A DNA stretch of 60,741 nt, taken from an uncultured bacterium (GTDB taxonomy: Bacteria > Verrucomicrobiota > Kiritimatiellia > PWTM01). Shown one piece after another: positions 29,160 to 38,412 of the stretch. Where the stretch lies: contig CALLFZ010000005.1 in the NCBI GenBank assembly GCA_938010045.1, forward strand, positions 1 to 60,741, given 5' to 3'. Numbering within the stretch: the stretch's first letter is position 1; every line of letters starts with the position of its first letter. The notes below the pieces were generated by a model that made no database searches, was not told the origin of the DNA, and was given only the letters and a program-made list of their open reading frames with translations. The position numbers and the translations under genes were made by a program.

Positions 29160-30344
29160 GTGGCGACGTACTCCCTGGGTTATCCGGAGGCCCTCGAACG
29201 GGCGTGGCTCCGCCACGCGATGCGCGCCACTGGGGCGACCACCCCCGAGGACGCGTGCGACCGGCTCTCCCGCGCCGTGGCCGAACTTTCCGACCGGTTC
29301 ACCACCGAGCGCGCACCCGGTTTGGGCGGCTATGCCGGCGATGCGCGGCTCACCGCGGCCTATGGCCTCTTTTTCTTTCCCCAAACGCACGTCCGGGCGC
29401 GGCTGGTCCTCGCCGAGTGCGCCGCTTTCGCATCCGAGCCAACCTGGTTTCGCCTGCGCCGGCCGGATGTGCTCATCGCGGACATCGGCGCCGGAACGGG
29501 GGCGGCGGGGTTGGCGGCGGTTGACCTTGCGCGCCGGTTGCGGCCTCGCGCGCGATGCCGTCTGTACGCCTGCGAACGGCACCGCGCATCGCTTGATCGG
29601 CTCGCCGGTCTTGCGCGCGAGGTCGGCACGCGCCGAAACCCCGAAGTGGTCCGCGCCGTCGCCGACGCGCTCGTGTGGCTGCCGCCCGAGCCGGTCGACA
29701 TCGCGATCGCCAGCTTTTCACTCAACGAAATGTTTGAGTCCGCCTCCGACGCCGCTGTGCTCGAGTGGGTGCAACGTCGGCTTGAGTTGCTGCGGCCGGG
29801 TGGATGGCTCGTGCTGATCGAGCCGGCCACCCGCCCCTGTTCGCTGCGGCTGGAGCGCCTCCGCGATGCGCTCGCGCTTCGAGGAAATGTGCGCATCCTC
29901 GCCCCCTGTCCGCATCACCGGCCCTGTCCGATTCTCGCGATGGGCCGCTCGAACGTCTGGTGCCACGAGGTGCGGCGGTGGGCCGTGCCGCCCAGCCTGC
30001 GCTGGATCAACCGGCGGCTGCATCGCGACGTCGGAGTGCTGTCGTTCTCTGTTCTCGCCCTTGAACGCGCTCGCCCGCCCGCGGCCTCGTCGGACCCGAC
30101 GATGGGGCGGCTCGTCGGCCCGGTGCGCCACACGGGTGGGAGGATCCAATCGTGGCTCTGCGCGACGGACGGCTCAATGCGATCCTGTGAAGTGCTCACG
30201 CGGCACCTGGAGCGCGAGCGTGTCCAATACCTGCTCGAGGAGTTGCAGCGCGGCGACCGGGTCCGTTGGAGCGACGCCGAGCTGATCGCGGACGGCCGAA
30301 TTTTGCGCGGGCGCGACGTCGAACCGCTTGAGGCGTCGGACTAG
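29160..30344 (+). CDS. Rsm22-like SAM-dependent methyltransferase
   Basis: A 394-residue protein of the Rsm22/COG5459 family, associated with the small ribosomal subunit. The SAM-binding motif is VLIADIGAGTGAAGLAAVDL at about residue 103, followed by SFSLNEMFE. The C-terminal half has the cysteine cluster LAPCPHHRPCPILAMGRSNV and then WCHEVRRW, which in this family binds an iron-sulfur cluster. A further beta-rich tail (VGPVRHTGGRIQSWLC) is an SH3/OB-like extension. GTG 29160 follows the dapL stop by nine bases, so the two are likely co-transcribed. A role in ribosome assembly is inferred from the family. Confidence 0.85.
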   Translation: MATYSLGYPEALERAWLRHAMRATGATTPEDACDRLSRAVAELSDRFTTERAPGLGGYAGDARLTAAYGLFFFPQTHVRARLVLAECAAFASEPTWFRLRRPDVLIADIGAGTGAAGLAAVDLARRLRPRARCRLYACERHRASLDRLAGLAREVGTRRNPEVVRAVADALVWLPPEPVDIAIASFSLNEMFESASDAAVLEWVQRRLELLRPGGWLVLIEPATRPCSLRLERLRDALALRGNVRILAPCPHHRPCPILAMGRSNVWCHEVRRWAVPPSLRWINRRLHRDVGVLSFSVLALERARPPAASSDPTMGRLVGPVRHTGGRIQSWLCATDGSMRSCEVLTRHLERERVQYLLEELQRGDRVRWSDAELIADGRILRGRDVEPLEASD

Positions 30345-30358
30345 GGGCTGCGCCCCTT
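30343..30358 (+). terminator. Short hairpin at the Rsm22-like stop codon
   Basis: AGGGGC-TGC-GCCCCT forms a 6-bp GC stem with a 3-base loop directly overlapping the TAG stop. Only TCG follows rather than a T run, so it would be a weak or imperfect terminator. Confidence 0.3.
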
Positions 30359-31346
30359 CGACGCTGGCCCGAGCGATGCCGCACTCCACCTCGCCTCGCA
30401 CTCCAACTCCCCGCGTTCACCGCGCGCGGCAGCAGCCCACGTCGCACGCGCGAGCACATCACGGCCCGCAAGGGCCGAGGCGAAGTGCGATCGTGGTTTA
30501 CGCGGGCGAGTGAGCCGCCCGCGACACGGGCGGCGGCACCCAACGCACACGCCGGCCGACTCGATCCCACATGAGGGCAGGAGGAGTGTCCGCCATTAAC
30601 GAGGACCATGATTGGGCGCGCGGACAGCAAGCGACTCGCACGCCTGACGGGCGAGGTCGAGGGCGCGACGCGAGCCGTGCACTTCGGTTCTCACACCGGC
30701 GCGTGCTCCACGGCGGACCGCCATGTGGATTTGTCGGCCGTTGCGGACCGCGAATGGCCCGTCACAAGCCGAGCCGTGAGATTGATCGTCGTCTTCGGCC
30801 CCTCCGCATTCCTGTGGGCATCATGGCGGTCGCGCCGGCCGAGGCAGAGATGACGTGGCCAACGCCGGTTTGGCGGGTCGATCGAGTGCGGGGCGAGGGG
30901 AAAACCCGCGATGCGCGGTCAGATCGCCCGCGCTCGCCCATGAGGCGTGAGGGCGCAAAACCACCTTTCGGATGCTCGCAGCAATCTCGTCTCTCCCCCT
31001 AGGCCAACCGACGTGGCGAGCTACCGACGGCGCCTGCGCGATTCGCGCGCTCTGTGCCCTCGCGCGCGTTCACGCGACCAGTTGGCGTGCGAGCCGCCAT
31101 TCAGCGACGGCGCGCGCGAGATGTATCGCGGCGCCGAGGAAGTCGTCCAGTGGCCGTGCCGCGAGTACTCAGAGTTGCGGGTGGACGATGCTGAACCCCG
31201 CTCGAGTTTTCTCGGAGAATCGTGGACAGATCCAACGCCGAACGACCAGCAGCTGAGAGGGCGGGGGCGTCGTTGAAGGCTGGTCATGCCCGCGGGGGGC
31301 TGGTACATTGTCGTTCGGCGATGCCCATCGTCGGAGGTGAACTGCG
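30345..31346. other. One-kilobase gap without recognisable gene
   Basis: I see no supported gene here. Several open frames exist on both strands, but their translations are low-complexity Arg/Ala/Pro sequence without family features. On minus, a stretch near 31075-31160 reads LDDFLGAAIHLARAVAEWRL, helix-like and ending soon in a stop. It might be the remnant of a lost gene, but the frame breaks upstream. Unlike the other large gaps, it holds no GGGGACAGGCAC copy. The last bases contain GGAGGTGAACTGCG, the ribosome binding site of the next gene. Confidence 0.6.
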
Positions 31347-33362
31347 ATGACGCCGTGCCATGTTGCAGCGGTCGGGCTGGCCGTTGCCTTCGGTATCCGC
31401 GGGGTTCCAGGCGCGACGAACGGTCTGGCCGCGCCGCGGCCCTGGTCGCGGTACGAGGTCATTCTCTGGGTCGGCGACACGGTGCACCGTCACCCGGATC
31501 GCTGGGATCTCTTCCTCCGGCGCTTGCGCGAGCTGGGGGCGACCGCGGGCATGGTTCACGGCGGCGCGGAACCGGACCGCTGGGTGGCCGCGGGCGTGCC
31601 GTACTATGTCGAGAACGTCGTCAACCGCGGCCTCTGCCTGAAGTGGAACTCGCGCGTGCGCGACTGGAGCCGGTTCATCAACGAATGGATGAGCACACGC
31701 GATCCGGCCGCCTTCGTGCGCGAGTATGGCTTATGGGATGTGGAGTGGCGCGACTGGGCCCGTCGTGAAGCGCGCGAGAGCGCCCGCCGGCACGCGCGGC
31801 ACGCGCCGCTCGCGTACAACTTGCGCGACGAGCTCTCCATCACCATCTCGGCCAACCCGTTCGACTACGACTTTTCGCCGCCCACGCTCGACGCGTTCCG
31901 CGCCTGGCTGCGTGATCGCCACGGCACCCTCGATGCGCTGAACCGCGCGTGGGACACTCGATTCGCTGACTGGGCCCAGGTGCGTCCGTTTTCGACGGAC
32001 GAGATCAAGCACCGCATGGTCTCCGGCGCCGATCATCCGCAGGGCGTCGTGGACTGGCCGGCGCTCTCGCGCCTCCAGTTCCGCGGCGAGGAGGCCCGCC
32101 GCTCTCCGCGGCGCTGGAATTTCGCCCCGTGGTGTGAGTTTCGGACGTTTCTCGACGAGACATGGGCCGGTATACTGGACGAACTTCGCCGCGAGATCCG
32201 CGCCGTGGATCCCGCGACGCCTGTCGGGATCGAAGGTACGCAAATGCCGCATGCGTTCGGCGGGTTCGACCTCTGGCGGCTCGCCCACGCGGTGGACTGG
32301 GTCGAGCCCTACGACATCGGCGCCGCGCGCGCGATCTTCGGCTCGTTCATGGGCGGCCGCCCCATCCTCAGCACGATCGGCGAGCACGACGAGACCGTTG
32401 CGCGGCGTCGCCTGTGGCGATTGCTGCTGGAGGGCGACCGCGGGTGCATCATCTGGTGGAGCGAGGATTGCATCCAGTGGACGTCGCCCGACTGGACGCT
32501 GACGCCGAAGGGCCGCGCGCTCGCCGCCGCGGTGCGCGCAGTGCGGACGCCCCTCGCGGATCTTTGGCTGCGCGCGGAGCCCGAAGCAGACCCGATTGCG
32601 ATCCACTACTCCCAGCCGAGCATCCAGGTGAATTGGTTACTGGAATCCACGGTGGACGGCCGCACGTGGCCGCGCCGGTTTTCGAGTTATGAGGCGCAGC
32701 ACAACCGTCAGGCGGCGCTCCGCGTGCGATGGCTGTCGGCGTTGCGCGCCGCGGGATGGAGCCCGCGGTTCGTCGCCGCACCTGAGATCGAACAGGGCGA
32801 GTTGCGCCGCGGCCGCTGGCGCGCGCTCGTGATGCCCGGTTCGTGGGCAATGTCCGACCGGGAGGTTGCCGCGGTGCGCGAATTCACCGCGGCGGGCGGG
32901 CTGCTGATCTATAACGGCGAGGCGGGCGCGTGGGACGAACGCGGGCGGCTTCGCGAAACCCCCGTGTTCGAACCCCAGCCGGACGAGGAACCGACCGACG
33001 TCGTCGGTCGCCTCGTTTCCCTGGGCCCGCCGCCCGTGCGGGTGACCGCGGACGTGCCGGTCGCGGTGTTTCGCCGGCGTCTCGGTGAGGTGCGTCTCGT
33101 GGCGCTCGCTCCGGAGACCGCCGTAACGATGGGCGAGGACCTGAAGGTCGTCGAACGTCAACCGGTCGGCAGGGTGGAGGTCGAGGTGGTGTTCGACCAA
33201 CCGGTGTGGACGGCCGACCTGAGGACCGGTCGGCATCACCCCTGTGCGGACCGATTGCGCGTTTGGCTCGATCCCGCCGAGCCGCCGGTGTTTGCGGTGA
33301 GCGATTCGCCGCTCCCGGAGGCGGCGGACCTTGTCGCGGCGTTGCTCGCTGTTCCGCGCTGA
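31347..33362 (+). CDS. Secreted GH42-like beta-galactosidase-type glycosidase
   Basis: A 671-residue exported protein. After a signal peptide (VAAVGLAVAFGIRGVPGATN) comes a TIM barrel with glycoside hydrolase family 42 hallmarks. These include APLAYNLRDELSITISANPF, a probable acid/base region; FSPPTLDAFRAWLRDRHGTL followed by DALNRAWDTRFADW; and PVGIEGTQMPHAFGGFDLWR, a possible nucleophile region. ILSTIGEHDE and IIWWSEDCIQW follow. From about residue 470 a glutamine-amidotransferase-like middle domain is visible (ALVMPGSWAMSDREVAAVRE) and then a beta C-domain. GGAGG lies eight bases before ATG 31347. It converges with the lipoprotein gene, with 13 bases between. Activity on beta-galactosides is the family default, not proven. 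Confidence 0.8.
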   Translation: MTPCHVAAVGLAVAFGIRGVPGATNGLAAPRPWSRYEVILWVGDTVHRHPDRWDLFLRRLRELGATAGMVHGGAEPDRWVAAGVPYYVENVVNRGLCLKWNSRVRDWSRFINEWMSTRDPAAFVREYGLWDVEWRDWARREARESARRHARHAPLAYNLRDELSITISANPFDYDFSPPTLDAFRAWLRDRHGTLDALNRAWDTRFADWAQVRPFSTDEIKHRMVSGADHPQGVVDWPALSRLQFRGEEARRSPRRWNFAPWCEFRTFLDETWAGILDELRREIRAVDPATPVGIEGTQMPHAFGGFDLWRLAHAVDWVEPYDIGAARAIFGSFMGGRPILSTIGEHDETVARRRLWRLLLEGDRGCIIWWSEDCIQWTSPDWTLTPKGRALAAAVRAVRTPLADLWLRAEPEADPIAIHYSQPSIQVNWLLESTVDGRTWPRRFSSYEAQHNRQAALRVRWLSALRAAGWSPRFVAAPEIEQGELRRGRWRALVMPGSWAMSDREVAAVREFTAAGGLLIYNGEAGAWDERGRLRETPVFEPQPDEEPTDVVGRLVSLGPPPVRVTADVPVAVFRRRLGEVRLVALAPETAVTMGEDLKVVERQPVGRVEVEVVFDQPVWTADLRTGRHHPCADRLRVWLDPAEPPVFAVSDSPLPEAADLVAALLAVPR

Positions 33363-33375
33363 ATGCGGACGCGTG

Positions 33376-33837
33376 TCAGTCGACTCGAGCCTGAGGGTCG
33401 GGCAACACGAACACAAAGTGCGTCTCAGCCGTGGTGCCGTCCGGCTGGGGTTCCCGCAGGGTGACGAGCACGTGAAGATGGTCGGGGTAGCTATGGATCG
33501 GCCGGGTGCCGTAGTAGCGCTCGCGGTTGCCGTGTTCGTTCGGCGTTACGCGGATCAGCGTGTCGTATAGCTCGCCCTCGGCGGTGTAGACCCGCACCTG
33601 GGCAATGCGCCCGCTGTACGGCGCCGGGAACACGATCTTGAGTGTTCTACGACTGTTCTCTGGGTTATTCACGAACCCACCCGGTCCATCTGAGAGGTTC
33701 CGCCGTTCCACATTGTGCAGGAAGTGGCCCGCGTTCTCGTCGGCTTCGGGCGGCACATTGCCCTGACCGGGCTCGAATTCGCAGCCCAGCAGCACTGGGA
33801 ATATCGTGAACAGCGCCGTTCGCAATGAAATGTTCAC
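33376..33837 (-). CDS. Hypothetical lipoprotein
   Basis: A 153-residue lipoprotein of unknown family. GTG 33837 is preceded by GGAGG at eight bases. The signal MNISLRTALFTIFPVLLGC ends in a lipobox with Cys at residue 19. The mature part has a Gly/Asn/Glu-rich start and a beta-sandwich-like domain with RTLKIVFPAPYSGRIAQVRV and LHVLVTLREPQPDGTTAETH. It follows the outer-membrane protein gene by 23 bases on the same strand, with the same strong Shine-Dalgarno, so the two form a two-gene operon and may interact at the outer membrane. I do not recognise any homologue. Confidence 0.75.
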   Translation of the reverse strand: MNISLRTALFTIFPVLLGCEFEPGQGNVPPEADENAGHFLHNVERRNLSDGPGGFVNNPENSRRTLKIVFPAPYSGRIAQVRVYTAEGELYDTLIRVTPNEHGNRERYYGTRPIHSYPDHLHVLVTLREPQPDGTTAETHFVFVLPDPQARVD

Positions 33838-33860
33838 AGGGATGTCCTCCGGGGCGTTCC

Positions 33861-34730
33861 TCAGTAGAGACCGCCGATCGTGAACTGCACGAACGGCGCT
33901 TCGTCCACGTCCAGCGGCGTGCCTGCGATTTTAAAGTTGATCTCGCGTGCGAACGCCACGCCGCCGATCAGCGACAACCGCACCGTGCGGGCGATGTCCC
34001 ACTCGAGCCCCGCCCAGGCGCGGGCCTCGCGAACCTGGAGGCGCTCGCGGGGATCGTCCGGCATGTCGTAGTCCGGCCAACGTCGGTACCACGCACCGGC
34101 GACGAACCGAAGCCCCTCAGCATCGCCAACCGAAACCTTCGTTTCAGGATAGCCCAGTTCGAGCCGCACGTGTGGGTTTGGCCGCCCGACGATCGCCGCC
34201 TGCGGATCCACGACGACGTCGAACCCCGGATAGGCGGTCGCGCCGAGGAGGATGGCCCACTGCGGCGACGGCGCCTGGATCAGCGTGAAGCCGGCGGGGC
34301 AGCCCAATGCGCCCGCGCTAATGCCGTCGAACGTGGTGTAGAGACCGGGCGACACGTGGACGATCGAACCGAACCCGCCAAGGTAGCGCTGCCGCCACGC
34401 GAGGTGCAGGTAGGCGCGGTGCAGTGCGTACAGCGAGGTTCCCCGCCCGTAGCCCTCGAGTGTCTGGAGCGCCCAGTGGCCGCTCAACAGAAGGTCAGCG
34501 CCCAGATCGTTCTCCCAGTACGCGAGATCACCGCCCACCTCGAACTCGGCCACCCCCATGTCTTTCGATCCTCGCTCAGAGAGCGCGGCGGGCCACACGT
34601 AGCCGGCCGAGCCGCGAATGAACTGCTCTGGCGGCACATCGAGAACCGGGCAGACCACATCGGCCGCGAACGCGGCCGCGGTTCGCACACCCAGGGCAGC
34701 CGCCATCCGATACATCCAGCGCTCGCTCAC
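33861..34730 (-). CDS. Predicted outer-membrane beta-barrel protein
   Basis: A 289-residue exported protein. GTG 34730 is preferred because GGAGGT lies ten bases before it and it yields a signal peptide (MYRMAAALGVRTAAAFAADV). The mature sequence alternates short amphipathic strands and turns (VAEFEVGGDLAYWENDLGAD, PHVRLELGYPETKVSVGDAE, RTVRLSLIGGVAFAREINFK) and ends in FTIGGLY. The terminal aromatic is the usual signal for the BAM machinery. No pore or enzyme family is recognised. It is the first gene of an operon with the lipoprotein. Its upstream side faces the repeat cluster at 34731-35596 and the divergent sulfatase. Confidence 0.75.
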   Translation of the reverse strand: MSERWMYRMAAALGVRTAAAFAADVVCPVLDVPPEQFIRGSAGYVWPAALSERGSKDMGVAEFEVGGDLAYWENDLGADLLLSGHWALQTLEGYGRGTSLYALHRAYLHLAWRQRYLGGFGSIVHVSPGLYTTFDGISAGALGCPAGFTLIQAPSPQWAILLGATAYPGFDVVVDPQAAIVGRPNPHVRLELGYPETKVSVGDAEGLRFVAGAWYRRWPDYDMPDDPRERLQVREARAWAGLEWDIARTVRLSLIGGVAFAREINFKIAGTPLDVDEAPFVQFTIGGLY

Positions 34731-35596
34731 CGTCGTTTGGACCTCCAACCCTACGCGCGCACTGCGCGGGGGTCGCGCGCATGATGCGCGCGCGGTGGGG
34801 GGGCGTCAAGTATCATGGCGCGGGCGTGAGCCGTTGCGCAGTGTTCGATTAGGGACATGCACAAGCACATACAACGCAACTTACTCACATTTCATCTACT
34901 GCGACTTCATGCTTGGTGCCTGTCCCCATCGTGCTTGGTGCCGGGCGTGTCTGGTACCTGTCCCCGGTTGGCGCCTCCGCGTCGAGGTCCGCGAGCAGCG
35001 AGGCCGCCGTTTGCGGCGCGCAGCTCTGGCGGATGGTCTTTCGGCCGCTGTAGTTCCGGCGCTCCGCCGCCGGAGCGAGGCCGTTGGGGACGGCCGATGG
35101 GGACAGGCACGTGCTCATACAACACAACAGACTCGCCTTAAATCTACTGCGACTTCATGCTTGGTGCCTGTCCCCATTTGGAGCCGTCAGGTTCCAAAGC
35201 CCGGCAAGACGAACGACTAATTCCTGCCGCGTCGCATTCTTGCCGCCGTTTTCGCATCGCACAACAAGACGGCCGACAAGCCTCGAGCCGAGGGCGGAGG
35301 TGGGGGGATGCTTCCGAGCCACTACCTATCCCCGGTCTTCGATTAGGGACAGGCACAAGCGCAGGCACAAGCGCACTCCTACCCGCATCCCGCCCGTTTC
35401 GCCTCACCCTTCAAAATACGTCACAGCGCCATCGGCTCCGCCGGCGTGATGTGAAGGCAGCGGCACGGTCCAGATCGCTGCGGTGGGACCGGGCGCGCCG
35501 GCTTCAGACGGCCGCGAACCGACCGTGCGGTTGTGTTCGCGCTTGAGACCCGATCCTCCGCACCCGTATCATGCCGGAGCAATGGAGGTAATGAGA
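34731..35596. repeat. Repeat cluster between outer-membrane protein and sulfatase
   Basis: No gene is supported. GGGGACAGGCAC occurs exactly at 35099-35110 and in reverse at 34916-34927 and 35164-35175, with a near copy at 35345-35356. A perfect 36-base direct repeat occupies 34894-34929 and 35142-35177. A hairpin TTCCGGCG-N6-CGCCGGAG lies at 35056-35077. The 34-base block 35330-35363 matches 108-141 with one change. A CACAGCGCCATCGGC module is near 35422. The last bases hold GGAGG (35584-35588), which selects the sulfatase start. Confidence 0.85.
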
Positions 35597-37033
35597 ATGA
35601 AGTTCAGTCGCGCGGCGGCTCTTGTCGGTGTGATCGCTGTCCACCTGCTCGGCAGGGGCGCAGAGGCCCAGACGCCCCGCCCGAATATTCTGTGGCTGAT
35701 CGCCGAGGATCTCGGCCCCGAGCTGGCCTGCTACGGTACGCGCGAGGTGTTCACGCCGAACCTCGACCGCCTCGCCGCCGAGGGCGTCCGCTACACGCAG
35801 TTCTTCAATGGGCACGTATGTTCGCCGAGCCGCTCCGCGTTCATGACGGGCATGTACGCGACCAGCATCGGCGCCCACAATCATCGCTCCCACCGCGACG
35901 ACGGCTGGCGGCTGCCCGACGGCGTGCGGCTGCTCACCCACTGGTTGCGCGACGCCGGCTATTTCACCGCCAACGTCCGCGAGCTGCCTCCGTACTGCAA
36001 ATTCCGCGGCACGGGCAAGACCGACTGGAACTTCACCGTGGAGGGCACGGCCTTCGATTCGGACCGATGGGACGACCTGCGCGCGCACACGCCCTTCTTT
36101 GCGCAGGTCAACTTCAACGAAACCCACCGCCCGTTTCGCGCGCCGAAACGCGCCGACCCGGCCAAAGTGGAGATTCCGCCGTACTATCCCGATCATCCTG
36201 TCACGCGCGAGGACTGGGCCGCCTATCTCGACGAGATCAGCGAACTCGACGGCAAAGTGGGGCTCGTACTCGAGGCGCTCGAGCGGGACGGGCTCGCCGA
36301 CACCACCGTTGTGGTCTTCTTCGGCGACAATGGGCAGGCACACGTCCGCGGAAAACAATTCTGCTACGACTCGGGCCTGCGCGTGCCGCTGATCATCCGC
36401 TGGGCTCGCCGCCTGCCGGCGCCCGCCCGCTTCACGCCCGGTACGGTGGACCACCGGCTGCTGCAGGGGATTGATCTGGCGCCCACCATGCTGGCGATCG
36501 CCGGCGCGCCGAAGCCGCCCAAGATGCAGGGTCGTATCTTTCTGGGCGACGGCGCCGAGCCTGACCGCGACTATGTCTTCGGCGCGCGCGACCGCTGTGA
36601 TGAAACCGTGATGCGCATCCGCACGGTGCGCGACCGGCGCTGGCGCTACATTCGGAACTTCACCCCCGAGGTGCCGCTGCTGGCGCCGAACGCCTACAAA
36701 GAGCGGCGGTATCCGGTTTGGAACCTGCTCCAAGAGCTGCACGCGCGCGGCGAGCTGACGCCCGTGCAGGCCGCGCTCTGCGCCCCGCGTATGCCGGAGG
36801 AGGAGCTATACGATCTTGAGCGCGATCCGTGGGAAACGCGCAACCTCGCCGGCTCCGAGGATCCCGATGCCCGCGCCGCGCTTGCGCGCCTGCGTGCGGC
36901 ACTCGACGAATGGATTCGCGAGACGGGCGACATGGGCACGACCCCTGAACCACCCGAGGTCATTGCGGCGGTCGCGGCGGCCGTCGCGCGCCGCAGTGCC
37001 GCCACCACCAACGAGCCGGCACGGCCACGGTGA
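35597..37033 (+). CDS. Secreted sulfatase, formylglycine type (S1 family)
   Basis: A 478-residue exported arylsulfatase-like enzyme removing sulfate esters, probably from a sulfated polysaccharide. The signal is MKFSRAAALVGVIAVHLLGR, with the mature protein from about residue 25. The catalytic Cys75, converted to formylglycine, lies in HVCSPSRSAFMTG, which fits C-x-P-S-R. Metal ligands include ED in NILWLIAEDLG and DN in VVFFGDNGQAHVRGK. FNETHRPF supplies a later His. GGAGG eight bases before ATG 35597 decides the start. It needs a formylglycine-generating enzyme, and the nearby candidate at 39.3-39.7 kb is frameshifted. It overlaps the oxidoreductase by four bases (GTGA). Confidence 0.95.
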   Translation: MKFSRAAALVGVIAVHLLGRGAEAQTPRPNILWLIAEDLGPELACYGTREVFTPNLDRLAAEGVRYTQFFNGHVCSPSRSAFMTGMYATSIGAHNHRSHRDDGWRLPDGVRLLTHWLRDAGYFTANVRELPPYCKFRGTGKTDWNFTVEGTAFDSDRWDDLRAHTPFFAQVNFNETHRPFRAPKRADPAKVEIPPYYPDHPVTREDWAAYLDEISELDGKVGLVLEALERDGLADTTVVVFFGDNGQAHVRGKQFCYDSGLRVPLIIRWARRLPAPARFTPGTVDHRLLQGIDLAPTMLAIAGAPKPPKMQGRIFLGDGAEPDRDYVFGARDRCDETVMRIRTVRDRRWRYIRNFTPEVPLLAPNAYKERRYPVWNLLQELHARGELTPVQAALCAPRMPEEELYDLERDPWETRNLAGSEDPDARAALARLRAALDEWIRETGDMGTTPEPPEVIAAVAAAVARRSAATTNEPARPR

Positions 37034-38412
37034 GCATTCGCCCAATGAACCGCTCATTCCACCTCCGCCGCCGCGAGTGCCTTCGCGCCGCCGCCACGTG
37101 GATGATTGTGCGTCCCTGGGTCGTTGGCCGCGGGGATGAACCGCCGCCCTCCCATCGCATCCGCATCGCCGGCATCGGCGCCGGCGGCAAGGGACTCAGC
37201 GACATCGAGGGCGTCGCACCAGGCAACGAGATCGTTGCGCTCTGCGATGCCGACCCCGCCCGCGCGGAGGCCGCCCGGAAAAAATTTCCGGCCGCGCGCT
37301 TCTTCACCGACTTCCGCCGCATGTTCGACGAGATGCGCGACTCGATCGACGCGGTCGTCGTTGCGACGCCGGACCATATGCATTTCCCGGCCGCGATCTG
37401 GGCGATCCGACGCGGCAAGCACGTGCTCGTTCAGAAACCCCTCACGCACTCGATCTGGGAAGCCCGGCAATTGACGCTGGCCGCTCGCGAGCGCCGCGTC
37501 GTCTCGAAAATGGGCAACCAGGGTCAGGCGTCGGAAGAGACCCGGCGCCTGGTCGAGATGGTCCGCGCCGGCGCGATTGGGGAGGTCCGCGAAATCCATA
37601 TTTGGACCGACCGGCCCATCTGGCTGCAGGGTGCGACCCGACCCGACGGCTCGGATACGCCGCCCCCTGGCTTCGACTGGGACAGCTGGCTGGGGCCGGC
37701 GCGCGCTCGGCCGTACGTTCATCGCTGGCCGGCCGGCCATCCTGCCCGGTCGTTGCGCACGTTCCGCGCGGAACAGGTGTACCACCCGTTCGTCTGGCGC
37801 GGCTGGTGGGAGTTTGGCACCGGCGCGCTCGGCGACATCGGCTGCCATGTGATCCATCCAATCTTCTGGGCGCTGGACGAACTGAAGGGGCCATGTTCGA
37901 TCGAAGCCGAGACCGGGCCGTTCACCGACGAGATGTACCCGGAATGGTCAATCGTAACCTACACGTTCCCGCGTCCGCCAGGCCGGCCGCCGTTGAAGCT
38001 TGTGTGGTATGACGGGGGCCGCAAACCGCCCCGGCCTGAGGCGCTCGAGCCGCATCGAAACTGGGACAATCTGACCAATGGCTCCCTCTACATCGGGGAC
38101 AACGGCATCATGCTCGGTAGCCGCCTGATTCCGGAGTCCAAGATGCAGGAGTACGCTCCGCACGCCCCACCCCCGACTCTACCGCGCTCGCCGGGCCACT
38201 ACGAGGAGTGGCTGGCCGCGATCCGTGGCGCGCCGCGCGTGGATCACTCGTTCGACGAGGCCGGCCCGCTGACCGAGCTGGTGCTCGCGGGCAACGTGGC
38301 GATCCGCATGCGGCAAAAACTGGATTGGGATCCGGCCGCGTTCCGCTTCGTGAATTGCGACGAGGCCAATCAGTATCTTCGACGCGAGTACCGGGATGGC
38401 TATGAACTCTGA
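37030..38412 (+). CDS. Gfo/Idh/MocA-family oxidoreductase
   Basis: A 460-residue NAD(P)-dependent oxidoreductase with a Rossmann motif RIAGIGAGGKGLSDI near residue 45 and the sugar-dehydrogenase motif as VLVQKPLTHS, a Q replacing the usual E of E-K-P. GALGDIGCHVIHPIF carries the conserved His/Asp. The N-terminus (SFHLRRRECLRAAATWM) looks like a twin-arginine signal, common in PVC members, so export is plausible. GTG 37030 lies in the GTGA overlap with the sulfatase, so the pair is co-translated. It probably processes sugars or sugar derivatives released by the sulfatase-linked pathway. Substrate unknown. Confidence 0.9.
   Translation: MSIRPMNRSFHLRRRECLRAAATWMIVRPWVVGRGDEPPPSHRIRIAGIGAGGKGLSDIEGVAPGNEIVALCDADPARAEAARKKFPAARFFTDFRRMFDEMRDSIDAVVVATPDHMHFPAAIWAIRRGKHVLVQKPLTHSIWEARQLTLAARERRVVSKMGNQGQASEETRRLVEMVRAGAIGEVREIHIWTDRPIWLQGATRPDGSDTPPPGFDWDSWLGPARARPYVHRWPAGHPARSLRTFRAEQVYHPFVWRGWWEFGTGALGDIGCHVIHPIFWALDELKGPCSIEAETGPFTDEMYPEWSIVTYTFPRPPGRPPLKLVWYDGGRKPPRPEALEPHRNWDNLTNGSLYIGDNGIMLGSRLIPESKMQEYAPHAPPPTLPRSPGHYEEWLAAIRGAPRVDHSFDEAGPLTELVLAGNVAIRMRQKLDWDPAAFRFVNCDEANQYLRREYRDGYEL

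Noticed and set aside
35178-35197. TTGGA and TCCAA flanking ten bases
   Set aside because: The arms are in the opposite order, the spacing differs and no second unit follows, so it is not a member of the same family.
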